In this document: positions 16,683-24,614 of the stretch, piece after piece
Numbering within the stretch: the stretch's first letter is position 1
How the letters are laid out: every line of letters begins with the position of its first letter
Source of the DNA: Microtetraspora niveoalba
GTDB taxonomy: Bacteria > Actinomycetota > Actinomycetes > Streptosporangiales > Streptosporangiaceae
Length of the DNA stretch: 64,000 nucleotides
Direction: 5' to 3'
NCBI RefSeq assembly: GCF_001570405.1
Contig: NZ_BBYM01000024.1
Span: 82,176 to 146,175 of the forward strand
Notes under the pieces: generated by a model
The model's input: the letters and a program-made list of their open reading frames with translations, nothing else
Database searches by the model: none
What the model was told of the DNA's origin: nothing
Position numbers and translations under genes: made by a program

Positions 16683-18298
16683 GCCGCCCTCCCTTCTGTT
16701 GCCGAAAGGTCTTGTCCGTCTGCTTGGGCCTGGAGCCGGGCCAGGTGATTTCGCCATCGCTGGCGTTCGTGGACCGACCGCAGGAGCCGGACGCCGATTG
16801 GGTCGAGGCCGGGGTCACCGGGCTTGACCGGCCGCCAGACGTACCGGTGTGGATCTACCGGCTCGTCGGGCAGGCCGAGGGCTTCCAGCACCCAGGTACG
16901 GCGGTCGTGCTTGTGCTCGGTCAGGGTCTTGTTCGACCACTTCCGGGAGACGAGCACGCGGCGTCCGGCGTAGCCGAGGTGTTCGGGCTTGTGCGCCTTG
17001 CCCCGGCACCGGCCCGGGATCATGCCCGGCCTGGCGCCCTTGGGCTGGACGCCGTAGCGGAGCCAGTTCGGGCAGGTCGGCGAGCACGGCTCGTACCGGA
17101 GCGCCGCGCCAAGGCGTTCCGCGTGGAGCCGCTGATCCTTGTCTTCCGGATCGATCGCATCGCCGATGGACTTGGTCAGGTACTTGGACAGGTAGCGGAT
17201 GCACGTGTCCGCGTCGGTGGTCCCGGCCAGGACGCCTTGAATGTCGAGCTGGGGGCCGAAGCGGAGCACGTGCAGGGGTTCGGCCTCGTCGTCCCGGTCG
17301 AGCTGGTCTAGGGCTTCATCCCAGGTGGGCAGGACCTCGCCGGTTTCCGGGTCGAGGTAGCCGGCCCCGTCCGCCCACACGGGCAGGTGATCTCCCTCGA
17401 ACACGGCTTGATCGACGGACGGCCACCACACTTGGTGGTACGTGGCCGCCGCGATCTGCTTGATCTCCGCGCGTGGCAGGTGGCCCCGGACGGCCATGTG
17501 CAGGTGCGGCGCGAGCCGCTTTTGCGGTTCGACCGTCGCGAAGTACTGGACATCGAACCCGGCCACGCGGCGGAGGTTCTGCACGAAGCGGTCCACCAGC
17601 TTGGAGAAGTGCAGCGCGTCCCGAGCCGCCCGCGCGTAGTCATACGTGCTCGGATCGACGGGGGCGCCGTTCTTCCTAACCCGCCCATAGGAAGGAAGCG
17701 TGAGCGTGATGAACATCGACGGCCGGAACGTCTTGCCGTCCGCACCGGTGAAGGTCCGCCCAAGCGTCGTGGCGCTCATGGTCCGCTTGGGAAGGTCCGG
17801 TGCATCCTGCCGCCGACGAGTCGAGCGCGACCGCTTGCCGGTGGTACGGCCAAGGACGGTGCCGCGCATCCCGGCCCGGTTGATCTCGTCGTCCAGGTCG
17901 CCTATCGCCTTGTCCAGATCGGTGGTGTCGTCGCCGGCCTTTTCCGCCTCATCTCGCCACGCCTGGGCGTCGGCCCGGAGTTTGACGAGATACCGCTGAT
18001 ACTCGTCGGCGTCATCAGGCGTGTTGACCGGCTCGTGGTCGAGGTGCCAGCCCTCCCGGCATTGGGCCATCCGAAGTTGCCGGTTCCGCTTGGCACACGG
18101 CGGGCACTTGCTGTCCAAGGTCGCCCCGCACGGCACGTCGATGGTTTCGACCTTGCCTGTGTAGGTGTCGAGTCGCCGCAGGGCGATCGGGCGGATGCAC
18201 ACGCCGTACTGCTTGGCGATCTCTTCGACGACCTCGCGGGCGAGCGGTTGAGCCATCCGCACCGCCCGAGGGGTCGCCCTGTCCGTTGTGTTGGTCAC
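16679..18298 (-). CDS. RepSA-type replication initiator of the AICE
   Basis: 539 residues. Family features: an N-terminal zinc-knuckle (KCPPCAKRNR, near residues 64-72), a conserved block FITLTLPSYGRV, the HUH-type metal site in RLAPHLHMAVRG (near 262) and the catalytic-tyrosine motif YLSKYLTKS (near 367), followed by a second Cys cluster (EPCSPTCPNWLRYGVQPKGA). This is the signature of the rolling-circle initiators of pSAM2 and related plasmids; it would nick the element's double-strand origin after excision. The origin may lie in or beside the gene, but I cannot place it. It is coupled to xis downstream and to the small zinc-ribbon gene upstream by ATGA overlaps. Confidence 0.93.
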   Translation of the reverse strand: MTNTTDRATPRAVRMAQPLAREVVEEIAKQYGVCIRPIALRRLDTYTGKVETIDVPCGATLDSKCPPCAKRNRQLRMAQCREGWHLDHEPVNTPDDADEYQRYLVKLRADAQAWRDEAEKAGDDTTDLDKAIGDLDDEINRAGMRGTVLGRTTGKRSRSTRRRQDAPDLPKRTMSATTLGRTFTGADGKTFRPSMFITLTLPSYGRVRKNGAPVDPSTYDYARAARDALHFSKLVDRFVQNLRRVAGFDVQYFATVEPQKRLAPHLHMAVRGHLPRAEIKQIAAATYHQVWWPSVDQAVFEGDHLPVWADGAGYLDPETGEVLPTWDEALDQLDRDDEAEPLHVLRFGPQLDIQGVLAGTTDADTCIRYLSKYLTKSIGDAIDPEDKDQRLHAERLGAALRYEPCSPTCPNWLRYGVQPKGARPGMIPGRCRGKAHKPEHLGYAGRRVLVSRKWSNKTLTEHKHDRRTWVLEALGLPDEPVDPHRYVWRPVKPGDPGLDPIGVRLLRSVHERQRWRNHLARLQAQADGQDLSATEGRAA

Positions 18299-18495
18299 CG
18301 GTCACCCCCGCAGGCGTCGGGGGAGCCGGCTCCGTCGACGGAGTCGCAGCCGTTCAGAGACTCCGGCAGGACGGACGCCTTTTCGCCGCACTCGCGGCAC
18401 TCGACCACGCCTCGCACCGGGTACAGCCAGAGCGCGTTGGTGGTGCCGCAGGCGGCGCAGGTCAGTTCGTCGAGCAGGTGGGAGATCTCAACCAT
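18295..18495 (-). CDS. Small zinc-ribbon protein of the AICE rep-tra operon
   Basis: 66 residues starting at the ATG at 18495. Two CxxC knuckles (LTCAACGTTNALW and VVECRECGEKA) about 20 residues apart form a zinc ribbon. The C-terminal tail is acidic with one more Cys. The gene overlaps the end of traB and, by 4 bases, the start of rep, so it is embedded in the operon. Small zinc ribbons at this position occur in other AICEs, but the function is unknown. A longer open frame to 18657 lies fully inside traB in another frame and is unlikely to be translated. Confidence 0.75.
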   Translation of the reverse strand: MVEISHLLDELTCAACGTTNALWLYPVRGVVECRECGEKASVLPESLNGCDSVDGAGSPDACGGDR

Positions 18496-20029
18496 TGGCC
18501 CGCGCCCCCTCACGCGATGCCGATGCAGCCCCCGCGGCAGGAGCGGAGCGAGCCCCGGAGCCGGTGACCGATGGGGAGTCCGAACGCTGCACCGGAATGT
18601 CAGGCGTGGTGTCCGTGGGCACCGAGTAGTCGGCGACCATCGCGCGGATGTCGTCATCGGAGACGTAGGCGGCCCGCACTCTCACCGGGTCGGGTGAGGT
18701 TTCCAGCCGGACGTATCCCACTCCGGCCCCGAGAGCAGGAACGGGCGAGATGTGGTCAGCGAGCGCGCCCCTGTCGCGAGCGCCGTCGCCGAGGACCATG
18801 TCCACCTGCTCGGACTCATCGAGCCGGAGCGCGATCTTGTCCGGGAACAGGTTGCGGATGTTCATGACCTCCTTGCGCGGGTCCTGGAGAGCCGCCATGA
18901 CCCCGACGCCGACCGCCCGCCCCTGAGTGGTGAGCGTGGCGAGCGCGGCACTCATCCGCAGCTTCAGGCCCTTGTCGGACTGGTAGGCGGTCAGGAACGC
19001 GACCTCGTCGACGAGCACCAGGACGAACGGATCCGCCACCGTGGGCGTGTGGGAGCGCTGGAGGCCGCCAAACCGGTCCGCCCGTTCCTGCATCACCGCA
19101 ACAGCCGCCTCCAGCAGGTCCGCGCAATCGGCAGGAGAGGCGGCGTACCGGTCCCTGAACAGAGCCCGTCCGAAGGACAGTTCCATCCGCTTGGGGTCCA
19201 GCGCCCAGATCTCGACCAGGCCCGCCCGCATCGCAGGGAGCAGCCCGCGGATCGTCCCCCACAGATAGGAGCCCTTGCCGGCCCCGGTCGCCCCAGCGAT
19301 CAGAACATGGGTGCCGTGGACCTTGAGCCGCAGCGGACGCCCGTCCTCACACGCCCCGATCTCGACCGGCCCGACCGACGCCACGTCCGGGATCGGGACG
19401 GCTGGAAGAGGAACGGCGAGCGGGTCACGACGCGGGAAAGTCAGCACGAGACGACCGGCGCGAGCGACGGAGACGCGGCAGGCACGGGAGCCAAAACCGT
19501 GGGCGAGATGCTCGGCCCGGTCGGTCCAGTCCTTCACGGCTTGCCCGTTGAGCATCTTCACGGTGACGCGGTCGGCCCAGCCATCGCAGTGGACCCGGAG
19601 TAGGTGGGGCAGGTAGTCCCGGCCGCGTAAGTGCCGTCCGAGACCGGAGACGATCATCACGGGCTGCCAGTGACGGCGGTAGACCCAGACCAGTCGCCAC
19701 CAGGCGAGCAGCCGCCAGCCGACCAGGCGCAGGAACGAGGCCCGGCCCAGTAAGCCCCAGGACAGACCCGCCAAGGCGACAAGGCCGACGAGCACCGAGG
19801 CCGGGCGCCAGCCGTACGCGAGGGTGACCGCGACGGGAGCGAGCGCGACGGCCGAGGCGATCGGGTGCCGCCACACCAGCCGGACCAGGCCCGCGACGAG
19901 CCGCGACAGCCAGATCACGATCGTGACGAACGCGGGAGTCCGGACGACGGCCGGACGGAAGACGACAGCAGTGTCAGGGGTGGTGGAGACGAGGTTGCGT
20001 GCCTCATCTCCGGGGAGCTTGCGCAGCAT
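18488..20029 (-). CDS. FtsK/SpoIIIE-like DNA translocase (TraB/TraSA conjugation protein)
   Basis: 513 residues. The N-terminal part has transmembrane helices (about 25-110: TIVIWLSRLVAGLVRLVW, a segment ending in LAYGW, and VLVGLVALAGLSWGLLG). The motor domain follows, with Walker A GATGAGKGS (near 246), Walker B LVLVDEVAF (near 336) and a TTQGRAVGVGVMAALQDPRKE segment. It is the only protein needed for conjugal transfer of double-stranded DNA between mycelia in pSAM2-like elements: a membrane hexamer that pumps DNA. The start is uncertain (20029, 20053 or 20116); 20029 has GAGAGG upstream, though 12 bases away. The Ser/Ala-rich C-terminal tail may correspond to the DNA-recognition region, but no winged helix is clear. 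Confidence 0.92.
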   Translation of the reverse strand: MLRKLPGDEARNLVSTTPDTAVVFRPAVVRTPAFVTIVIWLSRLVAGLVRLVWRHPIASAVALAPVAVTLAYGWRPASVLVGLVALAGLSWGLLGRASFLRLVGWRLLAWWRLVWVYRRHWQPVMIVSGLGRHLRGRDYLPHLLRVHCDGWADRVTVKMLNGQAVKDWTDRAEHLAHGFGSRACRVSVARAGRLVLTFPRRDPLAVPLPAVPIPDVASVGPVEIGACEDGRPLRLKVHGTHVLIAGATGAGKGSYLWGTIRGLLPAMRAGLVEIWALDPKRMELSFGRALFRDRYAASPADCADLLEAAVAVMQERADRFGGLQRSHTPTVADPFVLVLVDEVAFLTAYQSDKGLKLRMSAALATLTTQGRAVGVGVMAALQDPRKEVMNIRNLFPDKIALRLDESEQVDMVLGDGARDRGALADHISPVPALGAGVGYVRLETSPDPVRVRAAYVSDDDIRAMVADYSVPTDTTPDIPVQRSDSPSVTGSGARSAPAAGAASASREGARANG

Positions 20030-20117
20030 TAGGCTTGGTTTCCTCTCAAGCATTCGCGTGTGTGCGAGATCTGAGGGGCCGCCGGAAGTTGCCGCTTCCA
20101 GCGGCCCCGCTTGCATG

Positions 20118-20438
20118 TCAGGCCGCCGAACCGTCGCAGGCCGGGGCGCCGGAGTTGGCCGACTGCTCGTGGTGCAGGCGCTCGCAGTCGGCCAGGTAGC
20201 GCGCGGCGGCCCGGTGGATCTGTCGGGCGATGTCGAGGTCAGCGGTGGTGACCGGCCCGGCCGCCGTGGTGGAGACGGTGACCGTGACGGTGTTGCTGCT
20301 GATGTCGAGGTAGGGCCGCCCCGTGGTGAGCACCGAGGCCCGCACCCGCAGTTCGGGGGAGTGGAACGAGACCCCGAGATAGGTGGGGCCGCCCGGACTG
20401 AGCGACATCGTGACGTAGGTGTACGGGTCGCGCTCCAT
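20118..20438 (-). CDS. Small conserved AICE protein of unknown function
   Basis: 106 residues. The central part is beta-rich (GPTYLGVSFHSPELRVRASVLTTGRPYLDISS), followed by a helical segment (ADLDIARQIHRAAARYLADCERLHHEQSA). No signal or membrane helix is visible. Its start overlaps the pra-like stop (TGATG), and traB follows about 90 bases downstream, so it is part of the transfer/replication operon. It could be a spread (Spd-like) or regulatory accessory protein; nothing in the sequence decides this. Confidence 0.75.
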   Translation of the reverse strand: MERDPYTYVTMSLSPGGPTYLGVSFHSPELRVRASVLTTGRPYLDISSNTVTVTVSTTAAGPVTTADLDIARQIHRAAARYLADCERLHHEQSANSGAPACDGSAA

Positions 20439-20854
20439 CAGGCCGCCGCCTCCTTACCGGCGGTGCTCTGCTTACCGCCGGCCACCGGACGAGGAGCCCG
20501 CATCACCCGCGCGGTGATGGAGTAGGCCAGCCGCCCCGTGGACTGGTTCACGTACGGCCTGACCTGGATGCCGTCGAACTCGACCGGGGTGAACGGCAGG
20601 CCCGGCAGGGACGGCGGCATGGTCGGCTCGGTCTCGGCGAGGAGCTTGACCGTGACGGTCTTGGCCGCCGCCTTCAGCGAGGGGTCGGCGTCCATCACGG
20701 GCACCTGCCAGATCGGGAGGCCCGTGGCCTTGTCCCTGGCCTGAACGTCGCCCTTGGCGTCGAAGTCCTTGGCCCTGCTGATCTCGCCGACGACGTAACA
20801 GCCGTGCGGGAACAGCAGGTCGAAGCTGATCGGAATGGGTCCCTGGATAGCCAT
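20438..20854 (-). CDS. pra: Pra-like activator of AICE replication, integration and excision
   Basis: 138 residues. The N-terminus (MAIQGPIPISFDLLFPHGCYVVGE) and the later DKATGLPIWQVPVMDADP and AKTVTVKLLAE segments are those of the small proteins annotated in streptomycetes as plasmid replication, integration and excision activators, the role described for Pra of pSAM2. It has no obvious helix-turn-helix. It is first in the leftward operon ending in int, as expected for an activator whose synthesis starts the excision programme. The upstream region has two copies of the putative GntR operator and a further inverted repeat, so it is probably the main regulated promoter. Ribosome binding site: GAAGGGAG before the ATG. 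Confidence 0.8.
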   Translation of the reverse strand: MAIQGPIPISFDLLFPHGCYVVGEISRAKDFDAKGDVQARDKATGLPIWQVPVMDADPSLKAAAKTVTVKLLAETEPTMPPSLPGLPFTPVEFDGIQVRPYVNQSTGRLAYSITARVMRAPRPVAGGKQSTAGKEAAA

Positions 20855-20874
20855 GACATGTCTCCCTTCTCTCA

Positions 20875-20898
20875 GGACGACCTCTCAGACGGTCGTCC
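20875..20898. promoter_or_regulatory. Inverted repeat in the pra leader
   Basis: GGACGAC (20875-20881) and GTCGTCC (20892-20898) form a perfect 7-bp inverted repeat with a 10-base spacer between the pra ribosome binding site and the first GntR operator. It could be a second operator or a leader hairpin. Confidence 0.5.
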
Positions 20899-20914
20899 AC
20901 TTGTCCGCTCAAGC
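20899..20914. promoter_or_regulatory. Putative GntR/KorSA operator, copy 1
   Basis: ACTTGT-CCGC-TCAAGC, a near-palindrome of the form ACTTGT-N4-ACAAGT, upstream of pra. Confidence 0.65.
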
Positions 20915-20932
20915 TGACTTTAAGGCTACCCC

Positions 20933-20948
20933 ACTCGTCCGCACAAGT
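20933..20948. promoter_or_regulatory. Putative GntR/KorSA operator, copy 2
   Basis: ACTCGT-CCGC-ACAAGT, centred 34 bases from copy 1 (about three helical turns), also in the pra promoter region. The TAGCCT between the copies on the minus strand could be the -10 box. Confidence 0.65.
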
Positions 20949-20975
20949 AACCGAGCGAAACGAGCGGGGTAAGTC

Positions 20976-21692
20976 TTAACTCACCTGGTAGACATCTTCG
21001 AGCTCATGCAGATCACCAGGCAGCGCCAGCCCAACCACCATGAGGACGGTTCCCGCCGGATCGTGCACGGCGGCCAGTACACCCAGTACCGGAGCCGATG
21101 ACCCGAGAAGGTCGGCTTCCTCCTTGGTCGGCTTGCGCGCGGCCAGCCGTTCCGTGACGTGGTCGAACCGAAGATGCTTGACCGCCTGGAGATGCTGACG
21201 CACCCCATGCCGCAGCGGGTCAGGCTTGTCCAGATCGGTGCCTACGGCGATCTCCAGGGGGAACCACAGGGTTTCCGCCGCCGACACCTTGTCCCCTTGC
21301 TTGGCCACGCGTTGGCGAGCGATCACGGGGGTCCGCTCGTCAACACCGAGTAGCCGGGCCACGTGCCGAGGAGCTGGCACACGGGACACGCTAACGATGT
21401 TCTCCGCGCTCTCTGCCTGCTCGGCCGCCGCAAGTTCCGGCCGTACGCGCTCAACGGGGGTCTCGGGTCGGCCCTTCACGAAGGATCCGCGGCCGTGCTC
21501 CCGCTCGATCCACCCTTGCATCGCCAGAGTTTGAAGTGCCCGCACCACGGTGGTGCGGCCTACGCCGAACTCGCGGACGAGCTGCGTCTCAGACGGCAGC
21601 ATGTCACCCGGCGCGTACTCGCCATCCCGGATACGCTGCTGAATCGCCGTCATCACCTGGGCGTACTTGGGAGGGGCGAAGTCCATGCTCAT
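20976..21692 (-). CDS. GntR-family transcriptional repressor (KorSA-like)
   Basis: 238 residues. N-terminal winged helix-turn-helix of the GntR type (IQQRIRDGEYAPGDMLPSETQLVREFGVGRTTVVRALQTL, about residues 14-55, then GRGSFV) and a C-terminal UTRA-like effector domain (about 95-235). In pSAM2 the equivalent, KorSA, represses pra and so keeps the element integrated. The first ATG at 21692 is chosen; ATG at 21686 is equally possible, and the frame to 21818 passes through the operator-containing promoter. One operator copy lies upstream of this gene and two upstream of pra, which fits autorepression plus repression of pra. Confidence 0.9.
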   Translation of the reverse strand: MSMDFAPPKYAQVMTAIQQRIRDGEYAPGDMLPSETQLVREFGVGRTTVVRALQTLAMQGWIEREHGRGSFVKGRPETPVERVRPELAAAEQAESAENIVSVSRVPAPRHVARLLGVDERTPVIARQRVAKQGDKVSAAETLWFPLEIAVGTDLDKPDPLRHGVRQHLQAVKHLRFDHVTERLAARKPTKEEADLLGSSAPVLGVLAAVHDPAGTVLMVVGLALPGDLHELEDVYQVS

Positions 21693-21715
21693 GCTAACCG
21701 CCCAATCACTTTTCC

Positions 21716-21731
21716 ACTTGTCTGCATAAGC
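21716..21731. promoter_or_regulatory. Putative GntR/KorSA operator, copy 3 (autoregulatory)
   Basis: ACTTGT-CTGC-ATAAGC, 24 bases upstream of the GntR start codon, matching the two copies in front of pra. Confidence 0.65.
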
Positions 21732-21784
21732 ACAGTAGCGGCTGAGCGTGGACCTGTCAGGACCTCCACCGCCAGCGGGAAGGG

Positions 21785-22096
21785 CTATCTCACCGCACCG
21801 AACAGCAGCGCCACCCACATCTGCCGCGCCTCAGCCTCCCGCCACGCGTGGCTCTGGGCAACGTTAGGTTTCAGCGGATCACCGGACATTCGCTGGATGA
21901 ACCACACCCCGCTGCCCTGGCACAGCTCGTACCAGGTCGCGCGATGCTCGTGACAGGTCCACGCCAGCACGCGGAACCGGGCGAACCGGCGGGTGGCGTG
22001 CCAGGCGAGCCGCTCGACATCCGACCGCATCGGTGGGAGATGCGGCATGGCGCAGGACGTGACCGGGGCGACGGTACGCGTCTTCGTCGTGCTCAC
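21785..22096 (-). CDS. Small AICE protein of unknown function
   Basis: 103 residues starting with a GTG whose last bases overlap the stop of the upstream gene (GTGA), so the pair is translationally coupled. The product is basic and aromatic, with RLAWHATRRFARFRVLAWTCHEH, WYELCQGSGVWFIQRM, and a conserved-looking ending AREMW-like helix (AWREAEARQMWVALLFG). No domain is recognised; it looks like a compact cytoplasmic protein. A longer frame reading through to 22486 exists only as an overlap with the neighbouring gene. Its stop lies about 90 bases upstream of the GntR start. Confidence 0.65.
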   Translation of the reverse strand: MSTTKTRTVAPVTSCAMPHLPPMRSDVERLAWHATRRFARFRVLAWTCHEHRATWYELCQGSGVWFIQRMSGDPLKPNVAQSHAWREAEARQMWVALLFGAVR

Positions 22097-22503
22097 TTGC
22101 CAGTCCGTTCGAAGCGGACCTGTCCGGCAGCGTCTAGCGTCGCCTTGAAGATCACGCGCCGGGACCAGTCGTCCGGGACCGTGCCGAAGTCGTAGACCCG
22201 GTGCGTGATCCGCCCCCACGGCTTGTCGGCCGCGTCCATCCGGCGCAGCGCCTTGCGCAGCTCGTCCATCGAGGTGGCCTGTCCCGCGCTGGTGCCGCAT
22301 GGGCCGATCTCGTCGACGCCGTCGACCGTGAGGAACACTTCCCACTCGAACATCTCGACGAGCACTTGCCCGCCGTCGCAGTACAGGCAGTCCTCGCGTG
22401 AGGAGGTCTCGTATCCGAGCATCGTGGCCGTCACCTGTCCGCGCCTGGTGACGATCTTCCAGCCGCGCCCGTCGCACGCGGTGCACTTAACCGGAGTTGT
22501 CAT
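22093..22503 (-). CDS. Small protein with DnaJ-like Cys-rich zinc motif
   Basis: 136 residues. The N-terminal 45 residues hold two CxxC(x)G knuckles (VKCTACDGRGWK and CLYCDGGQV), like half of a DnaJ zinc-finger, so zinc binding is likely. The remainder is a mixed alpha/beta region (EWEVFLTVDGVDEIGPCGTSAG, then ELRKALRRMDAADKPWGRI). The C-terminal part may be a separate small domain. No function is known to me. It is divergent from the XRE regulator; the 121 bases between hold a repeated GATATA-type element. Confidence 0.7.
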   Translation of the reverse strand: MTTPVKCTACDGRGWKIVTRRGQVTATMLGYETSSREDCLYCDGGQVLVEMFEWEVFLTVDGVDEIGPCGTSAGQATSMDELRKALRRMDAADKPWGRITHRVYDFGTVPDDWSRRVIFKATLDAAGQVRFERTGK

Positions 22504-22542
22504 GCCGGAAAGAATGGATCGCGGAAGATTCCGCTCCTATCC

Positions 22543-22567
22543 CACCGGGATATATCACCGGGAGATA
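22543..22567. promoter_or_regulatory. Tandem 13-bp element between divergent genes
   Basis: CACCGGGATATAT (22543-22555) is followed directly by CACCGGGAGATATA. It is an A+T-rich island in the divergent promoter region of the XRE regulator and the zinc-motif gene, and a candidate operator or -10 region. Confidence 0.45.
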
Positions 22568-22624
22568 TAGAGTTCCCAGCAACAGCCATGCACCACGAGC
22601 CCAGGGGAAACGCTGGAGGCCGGA

Positions 22625-23842
22625 ATGCACGGGAACGCTTTCGAACCGATCCAGATCCCCGCACGGGTATGGGACCGTGACGAAAGCCGAGAAATCCTCA
22701 AAAACCGCGACATACCCGGACTGTTCAACCTCGCAGTCAAGTACGCCGGAGCCAGCCAGACCCGGATCAGCGCCGCAACCGGCATCGCCCAGGGACGCGT
22801 CAGCCAGCACATGCGCGGGCAGCGCCAGGTCACCGACCTTGAGGTCTACGAGCGCATCGCCGCCGGCCTCAGCCTGCCCGACCACGCCCGGATGCTGCTC
22901 GGCCTGGCCCCGCGCGACATCGCCTCACCCACCGGCGACCACGGCGATGAGCACCAGGAGCAGACCGAGGAACTCACCGCCCGAATCGCAGCCGCCGCCG
23001 CCATCGACCCCACAATGGTGATGATCCTCAACGCCGACACCAATAACCTTCGGCTACTTGATCGCCGACTCGGCAGCGCAGCCATCGCCGACAAAATGCG
23101 CGCCCAAATATCCCAAATAGAGCGCGCCCATCACCACGCCGTACGGCCCGGAATTCGCGCCCAACTCGCTCACGTACTCGCCGAAACCGAATCACTCGCC
23201 GGATGGCAGGCGATCAACACCGGCGCCTTAAACGACGCATGGACCCACTACGAGAACGCCAAGGCAGCCGCCCGCGAAGCCGACGACCCGGCCGTACTCG
23301 CCTATGTCTCCGCCGAACAGGCCTATGTACTCATGGACTTGGGACAGCCGGCGCAGGCGACCGAACTCCTCCAGTACATTCACGCCACCTATGGCGACCG
23401 CATCCCCGACCGGCTGCGCACGTGGCTGTCCGCAGCCGAGGCCGAATCCGCCGCCATCCTCGGAGACGAGGCCACCTGCCGGGCCGCACTCGATTACGCC
23501 ACCGCTCTACTACCGGACGGCCCCGGCGACCCGGACACGCCGTACCTGTCGATCGATGCTCACCACCTCGCCCGGTGGCGCGGTAACTGCCTCGTCCGTT
23601 TCGGCGACCCCGGCACCGTCGAGGACCTCCGCTCAGCACTCGCCGGGATGGACGGCACCTATAACCGCGCGGAATCCGCGCTGCGCTGCGACCTGGGACA
23701 CGCCCTATTGGCCCTGGGCGACCCGGAAGCCGCCCAACCCCACATCCAACGCGCCCAGCACCTCGCCACCATGACCGGCTCACGCCGCCAGCGCAAGCGC
23801 ATCGACGAACTCACCCGACTGGTTACGCGCGCTCTCCATTGA
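22625..23842 (+). CDS. XRE-family regulator with long TPR-like C-terminal region
   Basis: 405 residues. An N-terminal helix-turn-helix (about 35-80: LAVKYAGASQTRISAATGIAQGRVSQHMRGQR) is followed by some 300 residues of predicted helix pairs. Repeated motifs such as ALNDAWTHYENAKAAAREADD, AYVLMDLGQPAQATELL and LGHALLALGDPEAAQPHI resemble tetratricopeptide repeats. This architecture recurs in actinobacterial regulators, often beside small-molecule or peptide signals; the effector here is unknown. The gene converges on and overlaps the next NUDIX gene by 20 bases, and the two may form a conserved functional pair. The ATG start is preceded by GGAGGCCGGA. Confidence 0.82.
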   Translation: MHGNAFEPIQIPARVWDRDESREILKNRDIPGLFNLAVKYAGASQTRISAATGIAQGRVSQHMRGQRQVTDLEVYERIAAGLSLPDHARMLLGLAPRDIASPTGDHGDEHQEQTEELTARIAAAAAIDPTMVMILNADTNNLRLLDRRLGSAAIADKMRAQISQIERAHHHAVRPGIRAQLAHVLAETESLAGWQAINTGALNDAWTHYENAKAAAREADDPAVLAYVSAEQAYVLMDLGQPAQATELLQYIHATYGDRIPDRLRTWLSAAEAESAAILGDEATCRAALDYATALLPDGPGDPDTPYLSIDAHHLARWRGNCLVRFGDPGTVEDLRSALAGMDGTYNRAESALRCDLGHALLALGDPEAAQPHIQRAQHLATMTGSRRQRKRIDELTRLVTRALH

Positions 23843-24383
23843 GTCGCTCCCGCGCCGCATACAGGCCGACCAATGTCCCCGAGGTCCAGATGTCACCGCG
23901 GGCGATCACGTCGGGGATCTCCTTCATCGGAATCCACTCGATCAGGTCCGCCTCGATCTCACCGGTGGGTTCCTTGACGAACTCGGCACCCCGCGCGAGG
24001 AACAAATCGTGCTGGGAGTCGACCATGCCCGCCATGGGCTGATAGGTGACCAGGTGCTCGATCTCCTTGACCCGGTACCCGGTCTCTTCTTCCACCTCGC
24101 GAGCGGCCGTCGCAATCGGATCCTCACCGGCATCGACCAGGCCGCCGGGGAGTTCCCAGCCCCAACGGTCGAACAGGAACCGATGCCGCCACATCATCAA
24201 CACCCGGTTCTGATCATCAACCACCACCGCGATGGCCGCCCGGTCCAGATGCACCGCGTGATGCTCGAACCGCTCCCCATCAGGGATCTCGACATCAACC
24301 AGGCCCAACCGGATCCACCGGTTGTCGTAGATCAGCCGCTCACCGTGCACGATCCAGCGCGTCTGTTCCTCGTTGGTAGCCAC
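23823..24383 (-). CDS. NUDIX hydrolase, ADP-ribose-pyrophosphatase-like (AICE cargo)
   Basis: 186 residues. The NUDIX box is complete: ELPGGLVDAGEDPIATAAREVEEETGY, around residues 77-102. The upstream sheet segment DRAAIAVVVDDQNRVLMMWRHRF and downstream YQPMAGMVDSQHDLFLARGAEF resemble the ADP-ribose/NDP-sugar pyrophosphatase subgroup, which usually has a longer N-terminal domain for dimerisation, as here. The gene is antisense to the end of the XRE gene. Whether it acts on an element-specific metabolite, or on ADP-ribose in a defence role, cannot be told from sequence. Confidence 0.87.
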   Translation of the reverse strand: MATNEEQTRWIVHGERLIYDNRWIRLGLVDVEIPDGERFEHHAVHLDRAAIAVVVDDQNRVLMMWRHRFLFDRWGWELPGGLVDAGEDPIATAAREVEEETGYRVKEIEHLVTYQPMAGMVDSQHDLFLARGAEFVKEPTGEIEADLIEWIPMKEIPDVIARGDIWTSGTLVGLYAARERLNGERA

Positions 24384-24614
24384 ACCGCGACGCTACCGCT
24401 CAATACAGCCCAGGTACATGGCATCGAGATGGACCGCCATCTGGGCAGGAGAGCCCGGACCCGAGGCCAAGCACTCGACGACGCAACGTGCCGCAGACCT
24501 CGAACCGTGATCCAAGTTCTATGACCTTCAGGTAAAGAGTACGGTTACGCTCCTTGTTGAAGGCACAGGCCTGACGCGGATTGAACACGAAGATCGAAAG
24601 GATCGGATCCGAGG

